64,000 nt of DNA from Crotalaria pallida (taxonomy: Eukaryota > Streptophyta > Magnoliopsida > Fabales > Fabaceae). Numbering within the stretch: the stretch's first letter is position 1; each line of letters starts with the position of its first letter. Under the pieces are notes generated by a model. That model made no database searches and was not told the origin of the DNA. It was given only the letters and a program-made list of their open reading frames with translations. The stretch lies in assembly GCA_037953625.1 (NCBI GenBank), contig CM075652.1, positions 75,731,501 to 75,795,500 of the forward strand, in the 5' to 3' direction. This document shows, one piece after another, positions 47,087 through 58,398 of the stretch. A program made the translations under genes and the position numbers.

Positions 47087-48726
47087 TGATGCTTAAGCCA
47101 GCGGATAATCAGTCGAGCAAGCCAAGCAATAAGAAAGCAGTAAAGAAATAAAACTTAATACCACAAATTTATCCTGGTTCACTCTCACCCTGAGAGCTAA
47201 TCCAGTCCCCTCTAAAAACCTTTTTAGAGAGCTTTCACTAAAAATCGATTTTATGGGTTACAAAAGGATTTACAAGAGACTACCCCTCTAAACCTATCCA
47301 GTCAATCGAGTATACCAAACTCGTGACAAACTACCCACGACAAATCGATGACCAAAGAACCTCTTTGGAACCTTTTCAACACCAAAAAGCTTTCTCGATC
47401 AGAGACCAGCTTTTCACTCCACCAATTACAACGAACAAGATTTATGAAAGAGAATGGCTCCAATTCGAAACACTCTTCTAATGAATATGAAAGTATGAAG
47501 TTCAAGAGTGAGTCGATTTTGTGAGGGGGAATTACAGAAAAGAAATGTGTTGAACTTAGAGTTTGGATTTGAAGGATTAAACTCTCTAAGTTCTTGTGAA
47601 AATTCAAATGATCTTTTTCTTTTCTGTGAGTTTGATTCTGCTCTGTTTTCGAAAGAGAATGAAAATGAGGTTTCCAGAAAATTGTTCAAAGAAAAGTTGT
47701 CTGTAACCGTTGAAAACACCCCTATTTATAATCTCTTGATTTCCAGAGAAGAGAGAGAGAAAGAGCCGTACGACAAAAGGCATTTCTCTGTCTTTCCAGA
47801 AATAAGGAAAGGACGGTTGTACGGAAAAGCCATGGGGTTTTCAATGGCTACAATTTGACAGCAGAGCAGTGATGTGGACCCTTCACCAACCATTGATTTT
47901 AACTCATTTTGAATTTCAAACTTGTTACTTTGTTGGAGTTAAAATCCTAGACTTTCTACCCAGACTCAACGGTAATAAAAGTACGGACAAGCTGAGCAGA
48001 GTCTGAAGGTTGAAGATGATGTGTTGTTGAAGAGTGAGCAGAGACAGTCGAGCTTGAGCTTCGTTCGAGCTTTGAGCTTTGAGATTGGTGTTGCTGAGCC
48101 TTGAACTTTGTTCGAGCTTGGTCTGTTATTTATGTTGCCGAGCCTTGAGCTTTCCTTGGTAACTAGACTTGAAACTTGAAGTAACAGATCCAAGCTTTGT
48201 TCTTTTGCTCAGGGTGCGTGTTCAATCCGAGCTATTGAGATTGGTGTTGCTGAGCCTTGAACTTTGTTCGAGCTTGGTCTGTTATTTATGTTGCCGAGCC
48301 TTGAGCTTTCCTTGGTAACCAGACTTGAAACTTGAAGTAATAGATCCAAGCTTTGTTCTTTTGCTCAGGGTGCGTGTTCAATCCGAGCTAATTTGATCTT
48401 TCTTATGATGTGGCTTAGTTCAATACTCAAGAGCCTTCTGAGCATATGCCGAGCTGATCAATATCCGAGCGTACTGTCTTGAAGTGAAGAGCAGAGCTTT
48501 CAAACTTGGATGAACTTCGACCGTGATCAAGAGCCAAGCTCGATCCGAGCTGAAGCTTAAAAAAACAGATATCCGAGCTTCTGATTTTGGCGGAATGCAT
48601 GCGCAGAAACTGAGTCTGACGCTTTTGACATTGTCCCCACGCCGAGCTCTAATTTACTTGACATCATCAACATCTTCGATTCTGCCCTATATATTTGACA
48701 TCATCAAAATCTCTTTTGATTCTACA
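47087..48726 (-). repeat. J 3' LTR, truncated
   Basis: Matches 55167-56806 along its length; the counterpart of 54789-55166 is missing. Contains a TATA box (TATAAATA on the - strand, 47723-47730) and a 156-bp tandem duplication (units start 48081 and 48237), both also in the other LTR. Confidence 0.9.
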
Positions 48727-49579
48727 ATCTCCCCCTTTTTGATGATGACAAATATTCTCTTGAAAGTTTGTTGCTTTTTGTGTTCTTCCTTCAACTGTAT
48801 GCTCATAAACTGATTGGACTCAGAACTGATCGGAATTTGCTCGAGAATGTACCACTTGTTGTTGCTATGAAAATGCTCAGATCAGAATGTGTACTACATG
48901 CCGAAATGATCCACTTGTAGTACTTGTTGCTCAATAATGCTACCACTTGTTGAACTCATTTGTTGAATAAATGTTTGAGAATGTGGAGCCGTTCGTTAAG
49001 TACTCCCCCCGAGTTTATGCTCTCGTACACCTTTCTCCCAATTTATGCTCGCTCGCACATATCTCTCTCCATTGAATATCTGCAACAATCAAAAACAACA
49101 ACACACACCTCTCTCCCCCTTTTGGCATGATAAAAAAGGAGCCAAAGATTAAGCACAATTTCCAAAAGAGAAATAAGTTGATTGAATCATTAAAAGCTTT
49201 TCTCCCCCTGAAGAATGTTAAAAAGATAGACGAGGAAGAAAATTTTCATCATTCTCCCCCTTTTACATTAAAAGCATGCTTCTCAACAGAGAAGACATAT
49301 GAAGAAGAAGAGAATGACGAACATTAAAATATGAAAGTTCAAATAAAAACATAAACCAACACCTTTCTCCCCCTTTTAAGGAAAATGAAAGCATGGGTCT
49401 CGAAAAAGAGAAGATAATTTACAGGAGAGGAAGAGGAGTTGGAGGATGTGAAATTTCAGGAATTTAAACAAATACACAATTGAATGAAACAATCGAGATT
49501 ATGAAGGTGATCAATCTTAAGTTATACTGAAAACCAAGCTCATGCCAAGCACATGCTGAACTCATCCATGATGCCGAGC
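48727..49579 (-). mobile_element. J 3' non-coding region with repeated polypurine tracts
   Basis: Between the pol stop and the 3' LTR. Contains CTCCCCC-type tracts (polypurine on the - strand) at 48729, about 49004, 49113, 49202, 49254 and 49369; the one next to the LTR is the likely functional tract. TACCACTTGTTG occurs at 48850-48861 and 48941-48952, identical to the primer site/LTR junction at 54782-54793. No env-like ORF is visible. Confidence 0.75.
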
Positions 49580-50314
49580 TTACGTCGAGCACACACTGGA
49601 TTCATCCAGAATGCCGAGCTCACGCCGAATTTTATAAAGAGTTTCCCTCGGCAAAGGTTTTGTAAACACGTCGGCTAATTGATTTTCAGTACTAACAAAT
49701 TCAATGTCACAGTCACCTTTTTGAACATGATCTCGTAGAAAATGATGCCTAATTTCAATGTGTTTTGTTCGAGAGTGATACACTGGATTCTTAGTCAAGT
49801 TGATTGCACTTGTATTGTCACATTTGATAGGAATGTGATCTAAAATTAAGCCAAAATCTGATAACTGTTGTTTCATCCAAAGAATTTGAGCACAGCAATT
49901 ACCAGCAGCAATGTATTCGGTTTCGACTGTTGACAAGGCGACACAAGCTTGCTTTTTAGAAAACCATGACACAAGGGCACTGCCGAGCAAGTGGCAAGTT
50001 CCACTTGTGCTTTTTCGGTCAACCTTGCACCCAGCAAAATCCGAATCCGAATACCCAACCAAACTAATATTGGCATCCCTAGGATACCATAAACCAGTGT
50101 TCACAGTTCCTTTTAAATATTTAAAAATTCTTTTAACCGTCGAAAGATGAGATTCTTTGGGATTAGCTTGAAAGCGAGCACATAAACAAACACTGAACAT
50201 GATATCAGGCCGAGATGCAGTCAAATATAGAAGACTTCCTATCATGCCTCTATATTTGCTTACATCCACAGCTTTACCTGACTCATCTTTGCCAAGATAG
50301 CTGGAAGTGCTCAT
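49580..50314 (-). pseudogene. J pol, RT end and RNase H
   Basis: 244 codons. Begins at the end of RT (SKYRGMIGSLLYLTASRPDI), followed by connection and RNase H with SDSDFAGCKVDRKSTSG, TVETEYIAAGNCC, CDNTSAINL and the C-terminal FTKPLPRETL. In frame with 50339-50638 upstream, separated by a TAA at 50339-50341. RNase H acidic residues are present, so decay is limited to stops elsewhere. Confidence 0.9.
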
Positions 50315-50338
50315 GGGAGTGGCAGCTTCTTTGCAATT

Positions 50339-50638
50339 TTATAAGTCAAACTTCTTGAGGAGTTCCTTGCAATATTTTCCTTGATGCACAAAGGTTCCTC
50401 CCTCAACTTGCTTTACTTGCAGCCCAAGGAAGAATGTGAGTTCTCCCATCCTCGACATCTCGAATTCACCTTGCATTAATTCAGAGAACTTTTTGCAAAG
50501 AGACATGTTAGTAGCACCGAAAATTATATCATCAACATAAACTTGTACTAACAATATGTCCTTTTTGGATTTATAAATGAATAGAGTTGTGTCAACCTTC
50601 CCTCTTTCAAACCCTTGATCAAGTAGAAATGAGCTCAA
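50339..50638 (-). pseudogene. J pol, RT catalytic part
   Basis: 99 codons with the copia RT active-site motif VYVDDIIFGAT and FFLGLQVKQ. Bounded by in-frame stops TAA at 50645-50647 upstream and TAA at 50339-50341 downstream, both inside regions conserved in copia RT, so they are inactivating changes. Confidence 0.88.
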
Positions 50639-50644
50639 ACGATC

Positions 50645-51070
50645 TTACCAAGCTCTTGGAGCTTGTTTCAAACCGTAAAGGGCCTTTTTCAGTTTATAAA
50701 CATGGTCTGGATAATCAAAATTTTCAAAGCCAGGAGGTTGTTTTACATAAACTTCTTCACTTATAAAACCATTCAAAAAGGCACTCTTTACATCCATTTG
50801 GTAAAGGGTGAAGTTCATAATAGATGCGAAAGCAAGCAAAATTCGGATTGCTTCAAGTCTAGCAACTGGAGCAAAGGTTTCATCATAATCGATACCTTCC
50901 TCTTGGTTGTAGCCTTGAGCAACTAATCTAGCTTTGTTTCTTATAATTAAGCCTAATTCATCTGTTTTATTTCTGAAAATCCATTTCAAGCCGATTATCG
51001 TATGATCATTAGGCCGAGGAACTAATTCCCAGACATCATTTCTGATGAATTGATTCAGTTCCTCTTGCAT
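50645..51070 (-). pseudogene. J pol, RT N-terminal part
   Basis: 141 codons: NDVWELVPRP, GLKWIFRNK, ARLVAQGYNQEEGIDYDETF, the DVKSAFLNG motif and ALYGLKQAPRAW, all classic copia RT. In frame with integrase upstream after a TAG at 51080-51082, and ended by TAA at 50645. Confidence 0.9.
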
Positions 51071-51079
51071 GGCAATTGC

Positions 51080-52784
51080 CTAATGTTCATCTTCAATGGC
51101 TTGTTCAACTGAGTTAGGTTCAATTTGAGAAACAAAGGAAGAAAAATTGCAAAAATTCTGAATAGACCGACGAGTTAAAACTCCCTTAGACATGTCGCCC
51201 AGCACATTCTCTATTGGATGGTCCTTGACTCTCTTCCAAGCTGGATTCAGCTCGAGATGCTCTGCTGGGCTTGGAATGAGTTCGGACTGATCATTGTGAG
51301 TTTGGCTCAGACTGAGTTCAGTTTGTTCCTTGTTTGTTCTGCTCGGAACAAGCTCGTCCCTCTGAATTCTATCTTCAGCAGTTTCATCCTTTTGAGCTCT
51401 TTTAGTTGTTGTGCTCGGATCGTGTTCTGCCATAGGTTGATCCTCTCTATCTGCACAACTAACACCGTCTCTCCGAGGAGACTCATCAAATACCACGAGT
51501 ACGGACTCTTCCAAAGTGGAGGTCCTTTTGTTAAAAACTCTAAAAGCTTTACTATTAGTAGAATAACCCAAAAATATTCCTTCATCGGCTTTAGAATCAA
51601 ATTTGCCGAGATGCTCTTTTCCATTATTTAAAATGAAGACTTTGCAACCAAATGCATGGAAATGAGAAATTTTTGGTTTTCTACCCTTGTAAAGTTCATA
51701 TGGAGTTTTCTTTAAAATTGGTTTGATGAGGATGCGGTTCATTACATAGCAAGCTGTGTTTACCGCATCGGCCCAGAAATAATGTGGCAAATTGTATTCA
51801 TTAAGCATGGTTCGGGCTAGCTCTTCAAGAACTCGGTTTTTCCGTTCCACAACTCCGTTTTGTTCGGGAGTCCGAGGAGCAGAAAACTGATGTTCTATGC
51901 CGAGCTTGGAACAAAACTTGTCAAATTTGTAGTTCTCGAACTCACCACCATGGTCTGTTCGGATTACAACTACTTTTTGGTTAGCTCGGTTCTGGAGTTG
52001 CTTGACAAGCTCTTTAAAATTTTCAAAAGTGTCACCTTTTGATTTTAAAAATAAAGTCCATGTAAATCTGGAAATGTCATCTACAATTACTAAAGCATAG
52101 AGATTGCCACCAAAGCTTTTTACTTGTGATGGTCCAAACAAATCCATGTGTAACATTTCCAAGGGTCGAGTTGTTGAGACCATCAACTTAGATGAAAAAT
52201 CATTTTTCTTTTTGGTTGGTTTGCACTTCTTGCAAGACGAGCAAACCCCCTCAATATTAAAATTCAGCTTTGGTAAACCAATCACTAAGTCTTTTGATTG
52301 AAGTTTCTTTAACTGATTTACATTTATATGAGCTGTCCTTCTATGCCATAACCATGTATCACTTTCTTTGCTAACCATGCAAGTGGTTACCAAAGAGGTG
52401 ATTTCATTCAAATCAACCAAATAAGTGTTGTTATATCTTTTTCCAACAAATTTGATAGAGTTGTCCTCGTCACTTTTAATAATGCAATGGGTAGAGGTAA
52501 AAACAACATGGTTACCAATATCACAGAGTTGGCTAATGCTTAAAAGATTGTGTTCTAGCCCTTTTACAAGTAAAACATTATTGATAACCAAGTTGGCAGA
52601 ATTACTGACTTTACCTTCACCCAATATTTTACCTCGGTTGTTATCACCATAAGTGACGTAGCCCTTATCTGAATGTGAAAGTTCAGTGAATAAATTTTTG
52701 TCCCCCGTCATGTGCTTCGAGCAGCCACTATCAAGGTACCATCTGCTCTCCTTTGCTCGGAAGCACACCTGCATCACAAAAATA
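51080..52784 (-). pseudogene. J pol, protease and integrase
   Basis: About 565 codons from GTG-ATG at 52777. Protease motif WYLDSGCSKHMTG at residues 13-25 (catalytic D16). GAG-pre-integrase zinc binding LWHRRTAHI with CSSCKKCK, about residues 143-190. Integrase core D near 210 (HMDLFGP), D near 274 (RTDHGGEF) and E near 309 (NGVVERKNR). Ends at a TAG (51080-51082) just before RT. It is one base out of frame with gag, whose stop lies at 52785-52787. K keeps a gag stop at the equivalent place, so that stop may be normal for this lineage. Confidence 0.9.
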
Positions 52785-54719
52785 TTACTTCTTTGATTCG
52801 GGTACCCAAGTTATCTTGGGTCCTTGGGGGTTAGCAGTTGGATCTTTCCTTTTAACTATCCAAACAAAATTTCCTTTGGCTACACCATAAAGTCGGGTTT
52901 TGCATTCATTGGGTGTATGACCATGAAGACTGCAGTAGGAGCAGCTCGGCTTTTTCAAATTATTAAAGTTTGAGACCTTGCCGAGGTTCCTTACTGTTTT
53001 CTTGGTCTTAATGTATCCAAGTCCAGTTTTGTTTGAATAGTTTCTCTGTTCGGCTAAAAGCCGATCAAATAAGCCATCACTCTTGTTGACAGTTGCACTT
53101 TTAAATTTTAGCTCAGAAATTTCTTTTTCATATCTAGTGCAGCAGTCAAGATTTTCATTTTTCAGTTGAGTGATAGTGTTTTCCAATGACTTGTTTCTGC
53201 TTTTCAAAGTTTTAATTGATTTTTCCAATTCAAGAACTTGCTCTTTATAGTTTGAAAGATTTTGTTTCATCTTAATGAAATTTTTAGCAAGTTTCTTGAA
53301 TTCGGTTTGCATTTCAAGATACGCAGAATACAATTCATCAGTGTCATTAAATTCAGATTCAGAGTCAGAATCAGAAGTAGAGATTACCTCAGTGCTTATA
53401 TGTTTGGATACTGTTTGGCTAGTTGAGGTTTCCTCGCTGTGTTTTCCCATTAAACATTTGATGTTAGATCTGTGTTCTGATGCATCTAGTGCCGAGCTCG
53501 ATGAGACTTCTTGATCGGCAAATCTGAGAACTAAGCATGGTTCTTCATCTTCACACTCCGAGCACGAGTCATATACAGGAAGATCTTGCTCAGAACAAGT
53601 TTGGCTTGGGCTTCTAAACACAGTTTCCCTTCCTATTAAGCACAAAATTGCTTTCTCTTCTTCATCGGAAGAGCTGGAGCTTGAGCTGTTGTCGTTGTTG
53701 GGTGCATCCCATACTATGTAAGCTCTCTTCTTCTTGTGGACTTTGTTCTTCTTTATTTCTTCACCACCTTGCTTTTGCACTCTTGGACAGTAAGCTCTGA
53801 TGTGGCCAGCTTCACCACATTCATGACATCTAACTCGGTCTTTTGAACTTGAACCTTTGTGGTGAGTGTTCTTGGCATCTCTTGCTCGGTTTCTGAAGTT
53901 CTTTTTGCCTTTGAAAAATTTGCTGAACTTCCTGACCATGAGACCAAAGTCTTCCTCATCCATGTCCGAGCTGGACTCATCCTTAGAGGATTCTTTGGTT
54001 GCCTTAATAGAAGCTTTGAGGGAAATTCCCTTCTTCTTCTTGTCTGACTCTTCATGCATGGTCAGTCGGCCGAGCTCCATCTCATGCTCTTGTAGCTTGC
54101 CGAACAAAGTGGCTATGCTCATTGTGTCCAAGTCCTTAGCTTCCATGATGGTAGTGACTTTTGGCTGCCATTCTCTGCTAAGACACCTAAGCACTTTGTT
54201 AGTTATCTCGGCATTTTGAAAAGTTTTGCCGAGAGCATTAAGATGGTTTATGATATGAGTAAACCGTTTCTGCAAATCATTTATATTTTCATTTGGCAGC
54301 ATTCGGAATAACTCATATTCATGCATCAGAGTATTTAATCTAGCTCGCCTGACTTCACTTGTCCCTTCATGAGTAAGTTGAAGAATGTCCCACATTTCTT
54401 TTGCAGATTTGCAACTTGACACTCTAAAAAATTGATCATAGGACAAAGCTGAGGTGATGATATTTTTGGATTTTAAATCGAAAGATACTTTCCTTTTATC
54501 ATCATCATCCCAGCTTTCCCATGGGATTTCTACAACTTCTTCATTAATTTTTATTTTAGGGACAAATGGCCCATTTTCAATAGATTTCCAAATTTCCATA
54601 TCTATAGCTTCAATGAAAATTTTCATTCGAGCCTTCCAATAAGCATAACCCTCACCATTGAATAGTGGTGGTCTGTTTATGGAAGAGCCTTCACCTCCGA
54701 AGGGATTGTTAGTAGCCAT
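52785..54719 (-). CDS. J gag polyprotein (SIRE/Maximus copia)
   Basis: 644 codons, complete from ATG to TAA. N-terminal gag fold (UBN2-type: YAYWKARMKIFIEAID, then EGTSEVRRARLNTLMHEYE and LFGKLQEHEMELGRL, residues about 20-220). CCHC zinc knuckle CHECGEAGHIRAYC near residues 298-311. Acidic/Ser-rich linker. Coiled-coil-like segment about 465-545 (YLEMQTEFKKLAKNFIKMKQ, LENTITQLKNEN). Second CCHC CSYCSLHGHTPNEC near 592-605. A primer site lies 56 bases upstream. The frame is open, so this could still make particle protein although pol is broken. The same architecture is seen in K. Confidence 0.9.
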   Translation of the reverse strand: MATNNPFGGEGSSINRPPLFNGEGYAYWKARMKIFIEAIDMEIWKSIENGPFVPKIKINEEVVEIPWESWDDDDKRKVSFDLKSKNIITSALSYDQFFRVSSCKSAKEMWDILQLTHEGTSEVRRARLNTLMHEYELFRMLPNENINDLQKRFTHIINHLNALGKTFQNAEITNKVLRCLSREWQPKVTTIMEAKDLDTMSIATLFGKLQEHEMELGRLTMHEESDKKKKGISLKASIKATKESSKDESSSDMDEEDFGLMVRKFSKFFKGKKNFRNRARDAKNTHHKGSSSKDRVRCHECGEAGHIRAYCPRVQKQGGEEIKKNKVHKKKRAYIVWDAPNNDNSSSSSSSDEEEKAILCLIGRETVFRSPSQTCSEQDLPVYDSCSECEDEEPCLVLRFADQEVSSSSALDASEHRSNIKCLMGKHSEETSTSQTVSKHISTEVISTSDSDSESEFNDTDELYSAYLEMQTEFKKLAKNFIKMKQNLSNYKEQVLELEKSIKTLKSRNKSLENTITQLKNENLDCCTRYEKEISELKFKSATVNKSDGLFDRLLAEQRNYSNKTGLGYIKTKKTVRNLGKVSNFNNLKKPSCSYCSLHGHTPNECKTRLYGVAKGNFVWIVKRKDPTANPQGPKITWVPESKK

Positions 54720-54774
54720 TCGGTTTCCTCAAGGATCTTTTCGAAAAAGTTTTTACACTCGATCTTTCGACCGT

Positions 54775-54786
54775 GCTCTGATACCA
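54775..54786 (-). other. J primer binding site (tRNA-iMet)
   Basis: TGGTATCAGAGC on the - strand, two bases from the LTR start at 54789. Confidence 0.92.
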
Positions 54787-54788
54787 CT

Positions 54789-56806
54789 TGTTGGAAACCA
54801 ACAAGAGGCCTAACAATCGAGTAGAGGGGGGTGAATAGGAGATTGAACGTGATATGGGAATTTTTCGATTTCTTGAAAATAGTTTGAATGTTGTTCACGG
54901 TTTTAAATAAAATTCCAGCTCTATCCGAGCAGACACGGTTAATTGATTAACCAAATAGATAAACAGAATGGTTAATTGATTAACCGAGTTGCCTCTCAAT
55001 GAGAGTTGGTTTTCTTAAATAATAATGTTCAAGGCCGAGCTGCCGAGCAAACGATGTTAAGTTATTAACCAGATGAATAAACTGGTTAATCAGTTAACAT
55101 AGATGCTTCAAAGCTAAGCTTTCCGAACAATACTCAAAACCGAGCTATCACAGTAAATTAAAAGCTTGATGCTTAAGCCAGCGGATAATCAGTCGCGCAA
55201 GCCAAGCAATAAGAAAGCAGTAAAGAAATAAAACTTAACACCACAAATTTATCCTGGTTCACTCTCACCGTGAGAGCTAGTCCAGTCCCCTCTAAAAACC
55301 TTTTTAGAGAGCTTTCACTAAAAATCGATTTTCTGGGTTACAAAAGGATTTACAAGAGACTACCCCTCTAAACCTATCCAGTCAATCGAGTATACCAAAC
55401 TCGTGACAAACTACCCACGACAAATCGATGACCAAAGAACCTCTTTGGAACCTTTTCAGCACCAAAAAGCTTTCTCGATCAGAGACCAGCTTTTCACTCC
55501 ACCAATTACAACTAACAAGATTTATGAAAGAGAATGGCTCCAATTCGAAACACTCTTCTAATGAATATGAAAGTATGAAGTTCAAGAGTGAGTCGATTTT
55601 GTGAAGGGGAATTACAGAAAAGAAATGTGTTGAACTTAGAGTTTGGATTTGAAGGATTAAACTCTCTAAGTTCTTGTGAAAATTCAAATGATCTTTTTCT
55701 TTTCTGTGAGTTTGATTCTGTTCTGTTTTCGAAAGAGAATGAAAATGAGGTTTCCAGAAAATTGTTCAAAGAAAAGTTGTCTGTAACCGTTGAAAACACC
55801 CCTATTTATAATCTCTTGATTTCCAGAGAAGAGAGAGAGAAAGAGCCGTACGGCAAAAGGCATTTCTCTGTCTTTCCAGAAATAAGAAAAGGACGGTTGT
55901 ACGGAAAAGCCATGGGGTTTTCAACGGCTACAATTTGACAGCAGAGCAGTGATGTTGACCCTTCACCCACCATTGATTTTAACTCATTTTGAATTTCAAA
56001 CTTGTTACTTTGTTGGAGTTAAAATCCTAGACTTTCTACCCAGACTCAACGGTAATAAAAGTACGGACAAGCTGAGCAGAGTCTGAAGGTTGAAGATGAT
56101 GTGTTGTTGAAGAGTGAGCAGAGACAGTCGAGCTTGAGCTTCGTTCGAGCTTTGAGCTTTGAGATTGGTGTTGCTGAGCCTTGAACTTTGTTCGAGCTTG
56201 GTCTGTTATTTATGTTGCCGAGCCTTGAGCTTTCCTTGGTAACCAGACTTGAAACTTGAAGTAACAGATCCAAGCTTTGTTCTTTTGCTCAGGGTGCGTG
56301 TTCAATCCGAGCTATTGAGATTGGTGTTGCTGAGCCTTGAACTTTGTTCGAGCTTGGTCTGTTATTTATGTTGCCGAGCCTTGAGCTTTCCTTGGTAACC
56401 AGACTTGAAACTTGAAGTAACAGATCCAAGCTTTATTCTTTTGCTCAGGGTGCGTGTTCAATCCGAGCTAATTTGATCTTTCTTATGCTGTGGCTTAGTT
56501 CAATACTCAAGAGCCTTCTGAGCATATGCCGAGCTGATCAATATCCGAGCGTACTGTCTTGAAGTGAAGAGCTGAGCTTTCAAACTTGGATGAACTTCGA
56601 CCGTGATCAAGAGCCAAGCTCGATCCGAGCTGAAGCTTAAAAAAACAGATATCCGAGCTTCTGATTTTGGCGGAATGCATGCGCAGAAACTGAGTCTGAC
56701 GCTTTTGACATTGTCCCCACGTCGAGCTCTAATTTACTTGACATCATCAACATCTTTGATTCTGCCGTATATATTTGACATCATCAAAATCTCTTTTGAT
56801 TCTACA
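54789..56806 (-). repeat. J 5' LTR (complete)
   Basis: 2018 bp; sense strand TGTAGAATC to TTTCCAACA. TATA box TATAAATA on the - strand (55803-55810), about 1 kb in. Tandem 156-bp units start at 56161 and 56317. Near its 3' end are GGTTAATTGATTAACC-type palindromes (about 54946-55100). Confidence 0.9.
55803..55810 (-). promoter_or_regulatory. TATA box of J 5' LTR
   Basis: TATAAATA followed by GGGG on the sense strand, identical in the 3' LTR (47723-47730). Sets U3 at about 1 kb. Confidence 0.65.
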
Positions 56807-57415
56807 GTATCTGCTCGTCATGCTCAAAGCATACGAAACATCAAGTCGAGTACATATCATGGCATACATGATAGATCCAATTGCAGATGCATATGGAATT
56901 CTATCCATGCGTTCCCTTTCTTCCTTAGTGGAAGGACACTATTCCTTTGACAAGGTTATACCATGTGACATTGGCAAAGATCCCCTTTTGGAATCCTGCA
57001 TGTTGAACCATTTCAACACTTTGTCTATGTATGAACTTTGACTTAGGCCAAGCAATCTCCTTGATCTATCTCTATAAATCTTGATGCCTAATATATAGGT
57101 TGCTTCACCCAAATCCTTCATAGAAAAGCAATTCCCTAACCAAGTCTTAACAGATTGTAAGGTAGGAATGTCATTCCCGATGAGTAGTATGTCATCCACA
57201 TACAACACAAGAAAGACAATTGCGCTCCCACTAACCTTCTTATATACACAAGACTCTTCTTCGTTCTTGATGAAACCAAATTGTTTGATTGCATCATCGA
57301 ATCGAATATTCCAACGCCTAGAAGCTTGTTTCAATCCATAAATGGATCGTTTCAGCTTACAAACCTTTCCAGCATCCTTTGGATCAACAAAACCTTTAGG
57401 TTGTGTCATATACAC
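56807..57415 (-). pseudogene. H pol, RT part
   Basis: Copia RT C-terminal half: YMTQPKGFVDP, SIYGLKQASRRWNIRFD, the active-site LYVDDILLIGND and GEATYILGIKIYRD. A TAG at 56939-56941 stops the frame. RT-like coding continues in the same frame beyond it (DRIPYASAIGSIMYAM) to the J junction at 56807. Upstream, the reading frame shifts by one base at about 57450, inside the DVKTAFLNG-equivalent motif. Confidence 0.88.
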
Positions 57416-57420
57416 ATCCT

Positions 57421-58365
57421 CTAAAAGATTTCCATTAAGGAAAGCAGTTTGACATCCATCTGCCAGATTTCATAATCATGAAATGCTGCAATAGCAAGCA
57501 AGATCCTAATGGATTTAAGCATGGCAACTGGTGAAAAAGTTTCATCATAGTCAATACCATGAACTTGTTTGAAACCTTTAGCAACTAATCGTCCTTTAAA
57601 GGTATGTACATTACCATCCATGTCAGTCTTCTTCTTGAAAACCCATTTGCACCCAATTGGTTTTACCCCATCAGGTAGATCAACCAAGATCCAAACTTGG
57701 TTGGTGTGCATGGACTCCATCTCAGATCTCATGGCTTGAAGCCATTTCTCAGAGTCAGGGCTGTTTATAGCCTCTTGGTAAGTAGTAGGTTCATCTTGAT
57801 CAAAAATCATAATGTCATCCTCTTGAGTCAAGAGAAATCCATATCTCTCTGGCTGAAGAGGAATCCTACTTGACCTACGCAAAACTTGTGTAACTTGAGC
57901 AGGTTGTACATCCACAACATCTTGTGGAACTTGCTCAACATCCATCGCTTGGTCTTGGCTACTTTGGGATTCTTGAATCTCATCATGATCTATTTTCCTC
58001 CCACTATTTCCTTTAGAGAGAAATTCTCTTTCAAGAAACACGCCTGTGCGAGCGACAAACACTTTGCCTTCTGTGGGATTGTAGAAATAGTATCCCTTAG
58101 TTTCTTTGGGATATCCTACAAAGTAGCATTTGTCAGATTTGGGAATAAGTTTATCAGAAAGTAGACGTTTCACATAAACATCACAACCCCAAATCTTGAG
58201 AAAAGACATACTTGGACGCCTCCCAGTCCATATCTCATATGGTGTCTTTTCAACCGCTTTCGATGGGGATCGGTTAAGTGTAAAAGCAGCTGTAAGTAGA
58301 GCATGTCCCCAATAAGAGATTGGAAGGTCCGATTGACTCATCATACACCTAACCATGTCCAACAA
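57421..58365 (-). pseudogene. H pol, integrase end to RT start
   Basis: 314 codons: integrase C-terminal part (SYWGHALLTAAFTLNRSPSK, TPYEIWTGRRPSM), a linker rich in Gln/Ser (about residues 115-175), then RT start (WLQAMRSEMESMHTNQVW, GCKWVFKKK, GIDYDETFSPVAM). The last residues after QMDVK are out of frame, caused by a one-base loss. Confidence 0.88.
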
Positions 58366-58398
58366 GGTTCGGTTTCTCCTTTCTGAAACACCATTCCA

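Larger units (their letters stand above)
47087..56806 (-). mobile_element. Element J, SIRE/Maximus-like Ty1/copia
   Basis: Full-length copia on the - strand: 5' LTR 54789-56806, primer site 54775-54786, gag 52785-54719, pol 49580-52784 in pieces, 3' non-coding region with repeated polypurine tracts, and a 3' LTR 47087-48726 that lacks its last about 375 bases. No target duplication remains, because the left end was deleted together with part of H. The LTRs are near-identical where both exist, so insertion is fairly recent. Confidence 0.9.

Noticed and set aside
47508..47858. 116-codon + strand frame in both J LTRs (also 55588-55938), and minus-strand 95-101-codon frames
   Set aside because: They lie in U3 and across the TATA box. 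The copies are LTR duplicates and no domain is recognisable.
48727..49579. Possible env-like ORF downstream of J pol, as in SIRE1
   Set aside because: Looked for and not found; frames are short and interrupted.
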